From Cryoendolithus antarcticus (lineage: Eukaryota; Ascomycota; Dothideomycetes; Cladosporiales; Cladosporiaceae): DNA of 64,000 nucleotides. The notes under the pieces are model-generated. The model was not told where the DNA came from. It worked only from the letters and a program-made list of their open reading frames with translations, and did not search any database. The position numbers and the translations under genes are program-made. Shown in pieces: positions 30,334-41,621 of this stretch; position 1 is the stretch's first letter; each line of letters opens with the position of its first letter. The DNA lies in the NCBI GenBank assembly GCA_002077065.1, contig NAJO01000001.1, positions 310,001-374,000 on the forward strand. The letters run 5' to 3'.

Positions 30334-31710
30334 TCATCTCTCTGAAGGCTCCGATTGTGCCAGACCTATATGTTCTGACGACTCTGCCGCTGGCTTATCC
30401 ATCATCCTGACCTGTCCGGGCAAACTACAAGCCGCTGCTTGCACCGCTTGCGTCAAGGTCATTCGTAACGCGTCCCTTTCGATCGGATGATGGTGGACGC
30501 ACACAAGCTCTGTGCTAAGTCCTAAAATATCACCAATATGTACTAAAGTGCCGAGAAGCTCGACTTCCATGCGCTCTACTTGGTCTGCTAATCTCGCGAA
30601 TAGAACGTCTTGCAGCCACGAAGTCACGACTGTGCCCTCCAGTGGTTGCTGTTTGATCGAGTGGGCGAGGCCAGCATCGGCACTTGCGATTGCTAGCTCT
30701 CCACCTAGCTCGAATAAAGCTTGCGCCTTACGTAAGTCACATAGAGTCCGGAGCAAGAAGTCCGGCCTCCAAGGGCTCCAATTGTGCTTGGGGTCGCGGA
30801 GCTCATGGTAAGCCTCCCGGCGCAGGTCACTACTCAAAGACTTCCAAGCGCTGATCGCACTAGACGACAGTGAATCACGTGCCGTTGGAAATGCTGTGAG
30901 GCCGGGGATCGTGGTTTTGATCATTTTGAAAGGCTCTTGGTCAGTCAATAAGAGGGGTCGGACAGCAAGGAACTCGTTGTCTCCAAATGCAGTGTCGTTG
31001 ATGGTAAAAATATAGTCGACCACTGGTCCGTTGGCCAGCTGCATCTGCCTGAGGATTTCTGCTATCAAGCTTCCGAAGATTTCAAGCGTTCTGTCATTGT
31101 TTTCGAAGCTCAGGACCGCTTCGACGTTCACTTCCGGCGGGAAATGAGTCTGTCGCCGGAGCAAATCCGTGACAGGCGTCCAATGCATCCAATCGACAGC
31201 CGCGCTGAGTATCATAAGGGCTGCGAGGCGTGACAAGTCTCGCCGATGGTATGAGTCCTCGAGTTCGGCGACATACAAGTTGTGCGACTCTACCGTGGCA
31301 AGGGGCCTAGGCCACAGGCAGGTTCTCAGAAGGCTTGAGACATGCGTCGATGCACACCTAATTCCCAACATACACGCATGCTCTGCAGACACGATGCTAC
31401 ACTGGCCTCCAGCCATAAGCACACCGAAAGCCACCGGATTTTTTCGAAGAATTGCGATATCCAATACTGTGTGAGCGCCTGGATACTCGAGCCGCAGATC
31501 CCTACTCAGGGGGCTGTTGATGTTGCACAACCCGGTCGCAAGAATGTCTCTGAGTCTGGAAGTCCTTCCCCAAGCGACACATTGGAACATCTCAGCCTCT
31601 AACTTGCGCCTCGTATTTAGTAACGGGCCAACTTTCATCATTTTTTGGCGAAGCTCGGCACTCTCGGTGTTCCATCCATTCAAGAGCTCGGAATCCGCAT
31701 CGGTAGCCAT
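30334..31710 (-). CDS. Hypothetical protein with weak ankyrin-like segment
   Basis: Frame of 458 residues from the ATG at 31710 (MATDADSELLNGWNTESA); it is open a further 49 codons upstream and could belong to a larger spliced gene with the frames at 31743-32942. The segment AWGRTSRLRDILATGLCNIN with GAHTVLDIAILRKNPVAFGV resembles one or two ankyrin repeats. The rest is helical and Leu-rich (LSRLAALMILSAAVDW; LRTLCDLRKAQALFELGGEL) with no catalytic motif. I do not recognise the family. Codon use and continuous length support a real gene; the exon structure is uncertain. Confidence 0.5.
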   Translation of the reverse strand: MATDADSELLNGWNTESAELRQKMMKVGPLLNTRRKLEAEMFQCVAWGRTSRLRDILATGLCNINSPLSRDLRLEYPGAHTVLDIAILRKNPVAFGVLMAGGQCSIVSAEHACMLGIRCASTHVSSLLRTCLWPRPLATVESHNLYVAELEDSYHRRDLSRLAALMILSAAVDWMHWTPVTDLLRRQTHFPPEVNVEAVLSFENNDRTLEIFGSLIAEILRQMQLANGPVVDYIFTINDTAFGDNEFLAVRPLLLTDQEPFKMIKTTIPGLTAFPTARDSLSSSAISAWKSLSSDLRREAYHELRDPKHNWSPWRPDFLLRTLCDLRKAQALFELGGELAIASADAGLAHSIKQQPLEGTVVTSWLQDVLFARLADQVERMEVELLGTLVHIGDILGLSTELVCVHHHPIERDALRMTLTQAVQAAACSLPGQVRMMDKPAAESSEHIGLAQSEPSER

Positions 31711-31742
31711 AGGGCCTGTGATAATTGCAGACCACCGGGATA

Positions 31743-32327
31743 TTATGCTCCGATTAGAAGAGGCAAGAGTTCTTCTCGATGATGATGCCAGCCACGAAAA
31801 TCCTGATAATCCGTCACTTTTCGCTGAAAAAGACGTTTCAACAATGACGATGACCATGATTTCAACGAAAGTCGACCCGTGCAGATCGAGAGTGTCTCTA
31901 TAGCGTCCGCATGTACGTCCGAGATTTGGAGCACAGAGCTCCGCGCGTCCGTCTCCTTGCCGTGCACACTCAGCACACTGTCTGGGGAATCGTCGGTTCC
32001 AAAGATCACAGCTTCACTTACTTCATCAGCGAGGACCCCGTCGGCACAAGTCTCGTCGTCTTCCGAATGGCGGTGCTCACTCGTTGGGGCATTGGATGGA
32101 TCTGACCATGAACATAACGAAAGTCTGTCAGTGCTGCTTGATAGAGTGTCTTCACGAGCCACAGCTCCTCCAAACCAGTCAGCGTCAAGATCCAGCAGGA
32201 GGTCTCCGGGTATCGACAAGAGTCCTGACGAGTTCGGTGTCACATCCAGGGTCGTGGTAACCCAGGAGGAAGTCTTGTCTGGAAGTTGCGCTTGCTTCCA
32301 ACCCTGTATTGGTTTTCTGCGCAACAT
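31743..32327 (-). CDS. Possible exon of a Ser/Asp-rich hypothetical protein
   Basis: Open frame of 194 codons with coherent composition: LLLDLDADWFGGAVARED, two similar motifs TDRLSLCSWS and TGRLSLKSWS about 90 residues apart, and acidic stretches (SEDDETCADGV). The duplicated RLSLxSWS motif argues for coding. It probably joins a neighbouring frame by splicing, but no donor/acceptor pair stood out. No family recognised. Confidence 0.35.
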   Translation of the reverse strand: MLRRKPIQGWKQAQLPDKTSSWVTTTLDVTPNSSGLLSIPGDLLLDLDADWFGGAVAREDTLSSSTDRLSLCSWSDPSNAPTSEHRHSEDDETCADGVLADEVSEAVIFGTDDSPDSVLSVHGKETDARSSVLQISDVHADAIETLSICTGRLSLKSWSSSLLKRLFQRKVTDYQDFRGWHHHREELLPLLIGA

Positions 32328-32357
32328 CTGAGGACTCGCTATGCTCGATTGACCCGA

Positions 32358-32942
32358 TCACTGCGTTATTCGAGTCGAGTATGCTATCAAATATAGCTCA
32401 TGGCGCCCGAATTCAGTCGGGCCTGGCTGTCCCGATTGTGAGCGGTCATGCAGGCACTCGCCACTGCCATCGATACTTGGCTTGTCGAGCTGATCGGAAG
32501 CTAATTTTGACACCGTTTCAGAGAATGTCAGCTTCGCCGCCGCCTCGTAGACTACCGATGAGGAGTCAATTGGACGGTGCGGAACGATAGCCACCGTCTC
32601 GTTTCGCGCCGCCGTATTGCCACGATGAGCCGAACGTGTCTGATCATGGGTGACGTGTGCACTCGACAGGCTCTGCAGCGATCGCTTCCGCTTCATAGAC
32701 GAGTACACTCCGACATACCTGCCATCACTCAGGCTCGTAGAGTCGCGCACCGGATTACGCTCGAGTCTCGAAGAGGCCGGTGCCTGTGAAGCATTTTGCT
32801 TCTGATAAATTCCGCGCTTCTTGTTGCTGCATTTGCTGCATGTCTTGTATGATCTGCCTCTGCGCTCGAAGTCGATTCTGGGAGACCAGCTGCCGTGCAT
32901 CGAGCAGAACTCCATCGTCGACGCAGATATGGTGGGGTGCAA
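32358..32942 (-). CDS. Possible exon with Cys/His cluster
   Basis: Open frame of 194 codons starting MHPTISASTMEFCSMHG. The N-terminal part CSMHGSWSP followed by YKTCSKCSNKKRGIYQKQ forms a CxxH...CxxC arrangement like the small zinc-binding patches of fungal nuclear proteins. The rest is Ser/Arg-rich without a known domain. Another minus-strand frame overlaps at 32755-32970 with a helical, Gln-rich peptide, so the true frame is not certain. It may be the 5' exon of the gene that continues to 30334. Confidence 0.35.
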   Translation of the reverse strand: MHPTISASTMEFCSMHGSWSPRIDFERRGRSYKTCSKCSNKKRGIYQKQNASQAPASSRLERNPVRDSTSLSDGRYVGVYSSMKRKRSLQSLSSAHVTHDQTRSAHRGNTAARNETVAIVPHRPIDSSSVVYEAAAKLTFSETVSKLASDQLDKPSIDGSGECLHDRSQSGQPGPTEFGRHELYLIAYSTRITQ

Positions 32943-34811
32943 TATTTTGGTCTTTCAAAAATTTGATCACAAATGCCTACAGTACAGGGCCAGCAGCGTT
33001 CACTGTACTCTCTGCCGATCCACCTCATTAGGCATTGTGTCGAGACTGTCGAGACTGTCGAGACTATCGAGAGTGCAACAAGGCTGGAAGACGCCCAGAG
33101 CGGTTCAAGATCAGCCAGATCGTAGATTCAACCACCTGTAGGTACCATCTGCAGGTGAGCTCAATCTGGTCAGAGAAGGCCGACAACGCGGGACGCCCAC
33201 GCTCACATTTATGCAGGGACCTGCACGAAACGACTCCGATGTCCAGGACACATCTACATTATTGCAGCCGGTCGTCTAGTCAGCCATGTTGCGACCGCGC
33301 AGCGTCACAGGTAAGACAAGGACATACCGATTTCCATTCGACCAGCACGTAGCATGAAGCAATACCAGGCTGGAAAACATCGAGGCGTCCTTATTTCGTT
33401 TCGGAATTGTACCTAGCCTGAGCTCAGCGATCCGTAGCACATGCGGTCCATACTCGAGTCGAGAGGCAGGTCGCTCAAGCTAGTAACCGGGAACCCGGTA
33501 CTGCGACGGGCTCGGCGATAAAAGTACCTGGACGTCAGAGTACACTTCCAGTGACTGATCGAGCAGCATGCATAGGTTCATCGTAGAGTGCTTCGACCTG
33601 GTTCCTCCCCTGGTTCCATGTCAACATCTCAGAGTTTAGCACCACTCCGCCAAGAGTAGCTGCATTTCATCAGCATGCTGCTCGAGAATACAGACGGGCA
33701 TAGTGGTGGCGCTGTCAATCTACGGTAGGTCCCTCTCTGTTCCCCTGACTGCACACCGCATTGACTTTCCCAGACTCGTCGGAGTGTGATCCAGTCCGAA
33801 TCTCTCGGTTGGGGACCTTGATGAACCTACCTCGAGGTTCTCGGTCATGCAGCCCAGATCGCATGTCTATGGCAAGCTGCAACAAGCTTTGTAGTGTGTC
33901 CACTGTGTAGGATGTCGAACCACAGCTCATAGTTACACAGGCCAAGGATTACTCTTATGAATTCGATACGTCGAGGGTCCCCGCTCTGAATAGTCTGTGC
34001 ATTCATTGCACGCATCCAGCAGTCGCCGAGCCCCAGCAAGGGTTAGGAGAGGAATGCGCGTCAACAAAAAGGTCTTCACTAGAGCAGACCGACATCGAAT
34101 TGCAAGATATTTCAGCCAAACCGAAGGGGAGTCGGACTAAGAGGGCATTTCGCAAAGTCTGGCCACCCGCCGGCGCGGCGGTAGGGTTGGCGAGTCTCGG
34201 GCTGCACATTGCTGAGCTCGTCGCAGCGCTCAGCTGAGCTCACGTCAGTCGGTCGACGGAGGCGACAGCGGAGCGGCCGAATGTTCCGTGTCAGGCGATA
34301 GTCAAGCCGTCGTGACGCTTCTTACAAATCGTGAAGGAAGATGGACATCCATTTCAAATTCAGTCCCTGTCGTGTTCAGTTCGTCAGGCATCATGGTTGC
34401 CAATCCAATCCGGGTCGAACCAGCGATCATCGTTCCAACTCTGAGATTCATCAAGCGTGTCCAAGTACTGTGGTTCATCCTTTCAGGGCGTCCTGATTTG
34501 CTTCGAGGTCAGTCTACCCATAATGTGAGATACAACAAACGCCGTCTAGTTTGAAACTTCAGAGCGTGAGGACATATAGTGTATACTTCTCTCCGCAGCG
34601 GCGCGGCCGAAAACCCCGATGCTAGCTAGAACGCTGTCAATGTTATTCCTCCCCGATCGACGGCTCTGTAGAGACGTCTGATGCGTGCTGCCGCCATCTG
34701 CCGACGCTCTCATAGTTGCGACCGGCAACACCTTCCTCAGCATCAGTGAGCACAATCCTCATCGTCACCTCAAGAACTTGTTGCAGGCCCATGCAGTACC
34801 ACGCTCACAGC
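32943..34811. other. Gene-poor stretch with a short 9-bp tandem repeat
   Basis: About 1.9 kb without a supported gene. It contains a minor tandem repeat at 33038-33073. Short frames on both strands have no recognisable content and I see no transposon ends. Confidence 0.35.
33038..33073. repeat. Short tandem repeat, unit TGTCGAGAC
   Basis: Three perfect 9-bp copies at 33038-33064 followed by one degenerate copy. Confidence 0.8.
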
Positions 34812-36012
34812 TCACTCCACCTCCATCGCCTCCCCGCCACTCCTCTTCTTGCTCTTGACCCACTCTACGAACTCATCAATCACGCTCGGCCAACTGCTCT
34901 CCTCGTTCCAAAACCCCAGGTCTTCATCCTTCAGCGTCTCCTCCGCGAACGTCAGCGTCTGGCGCCACAGATCCTTGTTCACAGCCTTCTTCCATTCCGA
35001 CTCCAGGTACTCCAACCACCACTCTAGCCACGGTGAATTCCTCGTCTCCCACTTCAGCCCTGCATCCGAGAAGAGCACTCTCCAGAATGCCGCTGCCTGG
35101 TCGAAGTCCATCGCCTTCTTCCGATCTTCTAGCAAGAGCTGAAATGTGTGGTTGTATACCCTCTTGAACAACGCCCTGTCCCTCGTCATCTCTGCCCTCT
35201 TTCCCAAGATCACATTCCGGATCTTAGGTAATGAGTCTGCATTCACATCTGAGAAAGCGTCGGCGAATCCTTGTCGTGTAATAACGCCGATTTGTGGGGA
35301 TTGCACGACTTCGAAGAAGACTAGCGAACCGATGTCTTCGAGGTCTATACTAAGGGCCTGAAGGAGGTTGCCGGTGCCTTCGAGATCTAGCTCGTCAGGT
35401 GAGTCGCGGGGTGATGTGCGGTAGCTGTCGAAGATGCGGTCGAGCGATTTGCGGGCGGGGTTGGCGGCAGCGTTGGAGGGGTTGTTGAAGAAGCTGTGTA
35501 TGTGATTAGCTTTACAACCAGAATGATGGTCTGGCCTCATGGAACAGCCGAGACTCACGCGTTAATAGCATTGCTCGAGTTCCAGTTGTGTTGCTTCAGC
35601 AGCTTGGTTGCGGCGGATGTATTGGCATTAGTGACTGAGGTGAACTCGGCGATGGCAGCCTTCTGCTGAGACGTCGAAGGCGTAGGCATTGCTGCACAGT
35701 CAGCACTATGAATGGAATAGTACGCGCTCTACCACACAGGCTTCCCAAAGACGGGCCAAGAAGCGCACAGCGTTGTATGTGTACCATTAGTGCAGTGAAG
35801 TAGATGTGGTTCATCGAATGCCGCAGTACGCGATATCATACAGCCAGATCTGATTGATAAGATCCGCCGAGGTGACTCTGACCAATGAGAGCGCGATATG
35901 ACTTACCAGAGACCTCGGACCTCTTCATCTTCTTCGGCTTCCTCAGCGTGGTAGTCTCCGTAATGTGACCGACACCGTTGAGCTCTGCCTGGTCCGACTT
36001 ACGCTTCGGCAT
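34812..36012 (-). CDS. dcn1: DCN1-like neddylation scaffold (UBA-like plus PONY domain)
   Basis: Three exons are inferred: 36012-35907, 35691-35559 and 35493-34812, giving 306 residues. Exon 1 starts in perfect Kozak context (GCCACCATG) with MPKRKSDQAEL and ends in basic KPKKMKRSEVS. Its GTAAGT donor joins in frame to an acceptor after TGCTGACTGTGCAG. Exon 2 (PTPSTSQQKAAIAEFTSVTN) and the FFNNPS of exon 3 form the UBA-like domain. The PONY domain follows: LDRIFDSYRTSP, QALSIDLEDIGSLVFFEVVQ, RQGFADAF, FWRVLFSDAGLKW, and WPSVIDEFVEWVK, whose Asp lies in the cullin-binding patch. DCN1 promotes Nedd8 transfer from Ubc12 to cullins. If translation started at the ATG at 35689 the protein would have 270 residues without the basic extension. 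Confidence 0.88.
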
Positions 36013-36415
36013 GGTGGCGAGTTGAATGGAGTTGGATGTTCCGAAAGGCAGACTCCAGTGGCAGGTGGAATGGTGACTTGACGGTCGTTCGTCTACGCGA
36101 TGCGTGTTGATAGCGAGCGGCGGATGGAAGTGATAGACCTCGTTCAGGTTACAGGATTGTAAGGTCGAAGACGCGGTTTGTTCTCGTGTATTGGTGAACA
36201 TGACAGCAAGAGGCACCGCCAGGCGTCGATCATCATGTGAAGGCACGGACACCATGGGCTTCGTTGTTGGGGGAAGGCACTCTACCTTATATTGACGACC
36301 GACTGACTTTGCAGAGTTGAGTTCGACGTGGTTCTACAACTCGGGACTATGTTGATTCAAGCAGGGCATACCTGGTCAGCAAAGGCGGCCATCTGGTTTC
36401 CGGACTAATGAACGA
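36013..36415. other. Region upstream of DCN1
   Basis: About 400 bases between the DCN1 start and the 3' end of the next minus-strand gene. It presumably holds the DCN1 promoter. No coding evidence. Confidence 0.35.
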
Positions 36416-36909
36416 CTACTCCTGGCCATCCTCGACCGAAGCTGGCCGAGCTTCCTTGGTCCCCTCAAATTCCTTTGAACCCTTTCTCGCCATTCTCTCC
36501 TCCTTCATCGCCCTCACCTGCTCAATTACCAGCTCCCTGATCCACGCCTCCATCTCAGCTTTGCTGTCTTCTCCAGCAGCCTCCTTCATCCCCACAGGCT
36601 CCGCGACTTGAGCCTTTACATCTTCATGCGACGCAGACATCAGACCGACCCTCCCGACCCTTCGCCTGCCCGAGACAGCGCCCCAGTACCCTACCATCTC
36701 TCGATTCGCAAGTTCGACCTCCTTCCTCACCCGCAGCTCGCCAATGGTCGGAGCTGCGCCACTGCGCGAGACATTGCCACCAGCAAGCCACCACAGCAGG
36801 CGATGAGGTCTCGCATTGTCAGGCAAAACAATCTTCGCTTTAGGAGGTGGCAGAGTCGTTCTCGCGCGTTCATTGGGTGCTTCACCGTCGCCACTACCAT
36901 GGAGGTGCA
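36416..36909 (-). CDS. Hypothetical protein, 3' exon (start not resolved)
   Basis: Coding frame of about 164 residues without an early ATG. A good acceptor (CCTGAC branch, then ACACGTCAG) directly precedes 36909, so the first exon lies upstream. The core KAKIVLPDNARPHRLLWWLA, then PTIGELRVRKEVELANREMV and GYWGAVSGRRR, has the look of a conserved small fungal protein. The C-terminal helix EAWIRELVIEQVRAMKEERM is charged. I do not know the family. The upstream exon could be in the 37.0-37.5 kb frame, but the junction could not be proven. Confidence 0.45.
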
Positions 36910-37018
36910 CTGACGTGTCAGGACGAAGGTGTTCTCGGCATCGTACTCGTCGTAGCTTCGCGTAGTCTCCAGATCTCGAGAGTATACCCCGCTGCTGCTC
37001 GGTTAATCGCGAGTCCAG

Positions 37019-37538
37019 TCAGGCTGCTCTGACCTCCTGGAACGATTGGCGGTGGCCGATGACGGACGGTGGAGATGGCGGGCTCGGGGAACGGCTCACA
37101 CTGTAGCGCTCTCGCAAGCTGTCCCAGACGTGGTCTATTTGCCGAAGTTGGCTTTCATCTTGGGCGGTTAGGACCTGGTGGTCTAGCGTTGTAATGAAGT
37201 GGTCAAGGTCCTTACGCGATCGCGGCTGCATATGTCTCGCAATCAGATGCTCGTCTTCATTACACGGAGTTAAAACAGGCGTGGAGTCTTGATTGCCGTC
37301 AGTGCAGCCAAAGCATAATCACAGATGTTTGCACACCATAGTTTCGTGGGTCGCAGATCACCTGAATATGCTTCTCCATCTGCTCTCTTCCAGGTAGAGA
37401 CGGCTTACCGTGACTTCGACAGCAGCTCGAGAGCGGCCAAAGCGCGCCGGATATGCGCTCCCATAACGGTGGACCTCTGATGCGGGTCCTCGGATTGTTC
37501 GGATGGAAGACTGGGGAGTCGTCGCCCATGTTTGTCAT
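37019..37538 (-). CDS. Possible two-exon hypothetical protein
   Basis: Exon 1 (37538-37337, start MTNMGDDSPVFHPNNPRTR) and exon 2 (37287-37019) join in frame across a 49-nt intron with donor GTGTGC, branch CACTGAC and acceptor ATCAAG; 156 residues. Readable pieces include RGPPLWERISGALWPLSSCC, HIQVICDPRNY, then HFITTLDHQVLTAQDESQLR and VWDSLRERYSVSR. The in-frame junction is modest support for a real gene. No family recognised. It may be the 5' part of the gene ending at 36416. Confidence 0.4.
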
Positions 37539-39429
37539 CGCTTTCTTGTCCTTCTCAGTAGGCGTGCGATAGATCGGTTGCGAATAAGAGGTGCGATCGT
37601 TGCAAGATATGTCAAGTAGTCCAATCTATTGACCAGGTGCTACTCAGCGTTACTGTGCGCGCTGTCTATGAGAAATAGTACAGTGCATCACGTCAATGCC
37701 GGGCGAGTCTCATACTAGCAAGCACTACGTCAGACACTGCGGCGTCCATGAATGCATGTTCGCCGTTTGCGTTGAAAACTTCAGTGTCACCACCAGGCAC
37801 ATTCATGTCGGAGTCGAAAGTTGCCGGAGGCAATGATTGGTAGCGAGGACCTGTCCATCGACGAGAGTGTCTGGCGACGTGGCCTAACGCTGTAGATTTG
37901 CAGCCTGAGAGAGCGCGTGGAGTGTGCGTTGCCAGATGGGATATTCCCATCCAGTATGTTGAAGTGTTGTAGTCCCACGATCGGTCCGTATCGTCCACAT
38001 TGCCAGGCCGCGGGGATACGAATCACCACCGACCCGATCATATTGCTTGACCACGATTAGTCGTGGCTGGGAAGAGTGGTGCTTCTGCCAGGTGCGTCTT
38101 CTACACTCCGACCCCGTTTTGATCGGTTTGAGGCATTTTCGGCTCTTTCTTAGGTAATGGGCGTGATCTTGACCGAGGAATCGAGAAGAGTTGAGACGCT
38201 GATACCTAGCCTCTGCGTCTTCCAAGCACTGCTCTCATCACAAGGACCGCCCTCTCTACCGTACTCTCAACCGGCACTCGCACTGCCACCTACAAGTCGA
38301 TAACCCCAGTTACCAACAGTCTTCATGGCAAGACCTCAACACCGCCAGACCGATTCCCCGCCTGGCTCGGTGCCTAGAGGCGCAAATATTGCCCCATATC
38401 GATCCACTACCGCCTGCGAACTCGGTCTTGCGGATGTAATGGGCCATCTAAGAAGAGTAGAGTCCGTCAACGTGGAGACTTTGTGGACCGCCGTCATGCC
38501 AAGCATGCCCGCATGTCGCGGATGCCGGAGGACTGCCGCAAGATCGAGGTCCCTCCGAAAGAGCATGCACAACCGAGCCGCTAAAGCCTCTAGGGTTGTT
38601 TGATAGGTGAGGTCAGATACGCCGGTTTCGCGCCGCTGAAAGAAGTCGTGTCTCGATGCCACAAGTTGCGCTGCCGGCGCACGAGATCAAGTTGGATGGC
38701 GCGTATTCCGCATCCCCACATGTACGCGGATGGAAGAACATGGCTTCGACGTCGTTGAGATGTGAGCTCGATGTCGAGCGCTAAGACCATTCAATCTCTT
38801 CCCAAGCCCTTCTCAAGGGCTTTGCCGGCCAAGCAATGCTCCGCTCTTGTCTTGACGTCGTCAAGAGATGCTTGGACAAAAGTCGCTCCAAGCGTTGAAC
38901 GTTATCTCTGCGGTCCAATGAACTTGCACCTCAGCTGACAGGGAGCCCTTCCAGCCCTGCGCCCGCGTGGTACTTGATGGTGGTGTCGGCGGGTCGCTCG
39001 CTAGGTGCGAGGGAAGAAAAAGAAACCTTCCAGGTCATCTCCTCTTTCCACATCCCTTCCATTATCACGAGTTCTCTGATAACGTTTCAGAGACGAGGAA
39101 GGCGCTATCTTGCAACCGCAGCCTCACTTCGACATCATCACGTGGAACCAGGGTGTATCTAGCTTTATCTTACTTTGGACAACAGAGCTGCTATCTGATA
39201 GCATATCCGAGCTCCCTCCCCCGCCCTCATCGTGCATCGCGATCTCGAATTTGACTCCGCCACGACCTTGAGCCATTGCGACAACCTCCGGCCCATCAGC
39301 AACATCCTCGAGCACAAAGCAACATTTGCCACTCTCCGACTTGGACTGGATCGCTATCGTGGGAACTACTGCGAGCCATAGCGACAACCCCGATTTGCCC
39401 GAAGCGACTCTCCTGCACTCACACTCATT
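37539..39429. other. Gene-poor stretch upstream of the permease
   Basis: About 1.9 kb. Small frames (minus strand 37693-37998 and 38336-38662) are possible exons but lack splice or family support. It should contain the permease promoter near its right end. Confidence 0.35.
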
Positions 39430-41220
39430 ATGGCCGAACTCATCAATCCTGGCGAGACGCGCCAGCGAAAGCAATCCGTTGGCGCCATGGAATTGCAAGG
39501 CCCTGGAGGCACTGTGCGCACTGTCGCCCTCGAAGAAATGACTGAAGCCGATCGCGCCCTCGCAGCAGAGTTCGGCTACAAGCCCGTTTTCAAGCGTGAA
39601 TTTGGCTACCTTTCGACCTTCTCCTTTGCCGTCAGTATCTCGGGCTTGTTCTCGACTGTAGCCACGACCTTCTCGTACCCGCTTTACGCCGGCGGCAGCT
39701 CGTCTGCTGTGTGGTCATGGTTCATCTCCGGCGCTGGCTGCATGTGTATCGCCTGCTCAGTCGCTGAGCTGGTGTCTGCTTACCCAACATGCGGTGGATT
39801 GTGCGTTCTCCTTCCTGAGTGTTATGTGGGGTATGTGAGCTTACCGTCATCGTAGGTATTACACAGTTTCTCGACTTGCGCCGAGGAAGTACGTCCCATA
39901 TATTAGCTGGGTGACTGGCTGGCTCAATCTGCTTGGCCAGGTCGCTGGTGTTGCGTCTTCCGAGTGGGGAGCTGCTGCCCTACTACTGGCAGCTGTCTCT
40001 ATGGGCACTGACGGAGCCTATACTCCAACTACAAACCACACTGTCGGTGTCATGGCCGCGCTTACTGTGATCACTGGCTTGGTCAACTCTCTGTCCACAT
40101 ACTGGATGGAGAAGATGACTAAAGGCTACGTGATCTTCCACATCTTGGTCCTAGTCACCTGCTGTATCTCGCTACTGGCTATGGCAACGGAGAAGAATGG
40201 CACACCAAAGCATACTGCCAAATACGTCTTCACCGACATCCAGAACACTTCCGGGTGGGAGCCGACTGGCTGGTCTTTCATGTTTGGGTTCCTGTCTGTG
40301 AGCTGGACTATGACTGATTACGATGCGTGAGTAGCATGCGGTCTTACTCAGCCTAAGGTCTATCACTGACAGTTCCCAGCACCGCACACATCACCGAAGA
40401 GATTACCGAGCCCGAGCTGAAAGCGCCATGGGCAATCAGCATGGCCATGCTCTTCACCTACGTCGCCGGCTGGCTGTACAACATCGTCCTCTGCTTCTGC
40501 ATGGGCGAGCCAGCTGACATCCTCGCGTCCGGGTTCGCGCAACCCGTGGCCCAGATCTTCCTGAACGTTTTGGGCAAATCTGGTGGCATAGTCTTCACTG
40601 TCTGTGCGTTCATCATCATCAAGTTTGTCACCTTCACCGCCATGCAGGCTTTGGGCAGGACCTTGTTTGCGTTCTCCCGCGACCGCCTAGTGCCTGCGAG
40701 CCACATCTGGACAAAGATCCTCCCGTTGACTGGCACCCCGGTGCTTGCGGTCTGGGTCTGCGTTTTCTTCTGCATTGCCATCAATCTCATCGGTCTTGGA
40801 TCCTACACTGCGATCGCTGGTGTTTTCAACGTCTGCGCCATCGCTTTGGACTGGTCCTACTGCATTCCCATCGCCTGTAAGCTCATCTTCGGCAACTTCA
40901 AGCCTGGACCCTGGCACTTGGGCAAATTCAGCTACATTGTCAACATCTGGGCCTGCCTCTGGACGCTCTTCGTCAGCATTATCTTCCTGTGCCCGACTGT
41001 CAGACCGACGACGGCCGAGAACATGAACTACGCTGTGGTATTCTTGAGCGCTATCTTGGTCTTTGCGACTGCGTACTGGTTCGCGCAGGGCAGGAAGTGG
41101 TATACTGGACCGCTTATCGAAGCCGAGATCCACGAGAATTCTAGCCAGACTAGTGATGAGGATCTCGCAAGGAAGTCGAAGGGCGAGAAGGAGCAAGAGC
41201 AGGCTATGCAGGGGATGTAG
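39430..41220 (+). CDS. APC-family amino acid/GABA/choline permease
   Basis: Three exons, 39430-39800, 39856-40326 and 40380-41220, with introns of 55 and 53 nt; 560 residues. The N-terminus is cytosolic and charged (ALEEMTEADRALAAEFGYKP), followed by VFKREFGYLSTFSFAVSISG (helix 1) and about twelve membrane helices. Diagnostic segments of the fungal GABA/choline/polyamine permease subgroup (UGA4/HNM1-like) are AELVSAYPTCGGLYYTVSRL across intron 1, WVTGWLNLLGQVAGVASSE, and SWTMTDYDATAHITEEI across intron 2. ALGRTLFAFSRDRLVP precedes the late helices. The substrate cannot be fixed from sequence; a small amine or amino acid taken up by proton symport at the plasma membrane is the expectation. The C-terminal tail is polar (SQTSDEDLARKSKGEKEQEQ). 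Confidence 0.88.
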
Positions 41221-41621
41221 GATACCGATGAGGAAGGAAACCGGAAGCAAGACCAAGTTTGCATACCAAAGCAACGTACGACAGTACTGTACATGACGAG
41301 AGTGTATTTTCCATAGCTCGATACCAAATGACTTCTACTCTTGGACACGATCCCACATACTTCCGCAAGTCTTTCGGAGATATCGACATGTGTGCACTAC
41401 ATCTACAATGAAGCCTTGTGCGCTTTGCCGGTATCACTCTCCTGCCGAGATGCATGCAGGGAACCGCCCCAACGCCTTAGCATACAATTCACGTTATGCA
41501 AATTCACGCATCCAGTATTACCTTCCGCGGTCTAATTATGCAGTGCAAAGCACAACATGTAAGTGAAGCAAACAAAGACTTCCTGTTGCTAGCGTGCTCT
41601 CGAACCTGTCTGCGGTACGAC
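41221..41621. other. Convergent intergenic region
   Basis: About 400 bases between the permease stop and the SprT-like gene stop. No gene seen. Confidence 0.4.

Noticed and set aside
31879..32331. Plus-strand frame of 150 codons
   Set aside because: It mirrors the minus-strand frame with the duplicated RLSLxSWS motif; neither is certain, but the minus one has better content and neighbours.
32938..34811. Transposon remnant or RIP-affected repeat
   Set aside because: No terminal repeats, target-site duplications, transposase motifs or strong A/T bias were seen.
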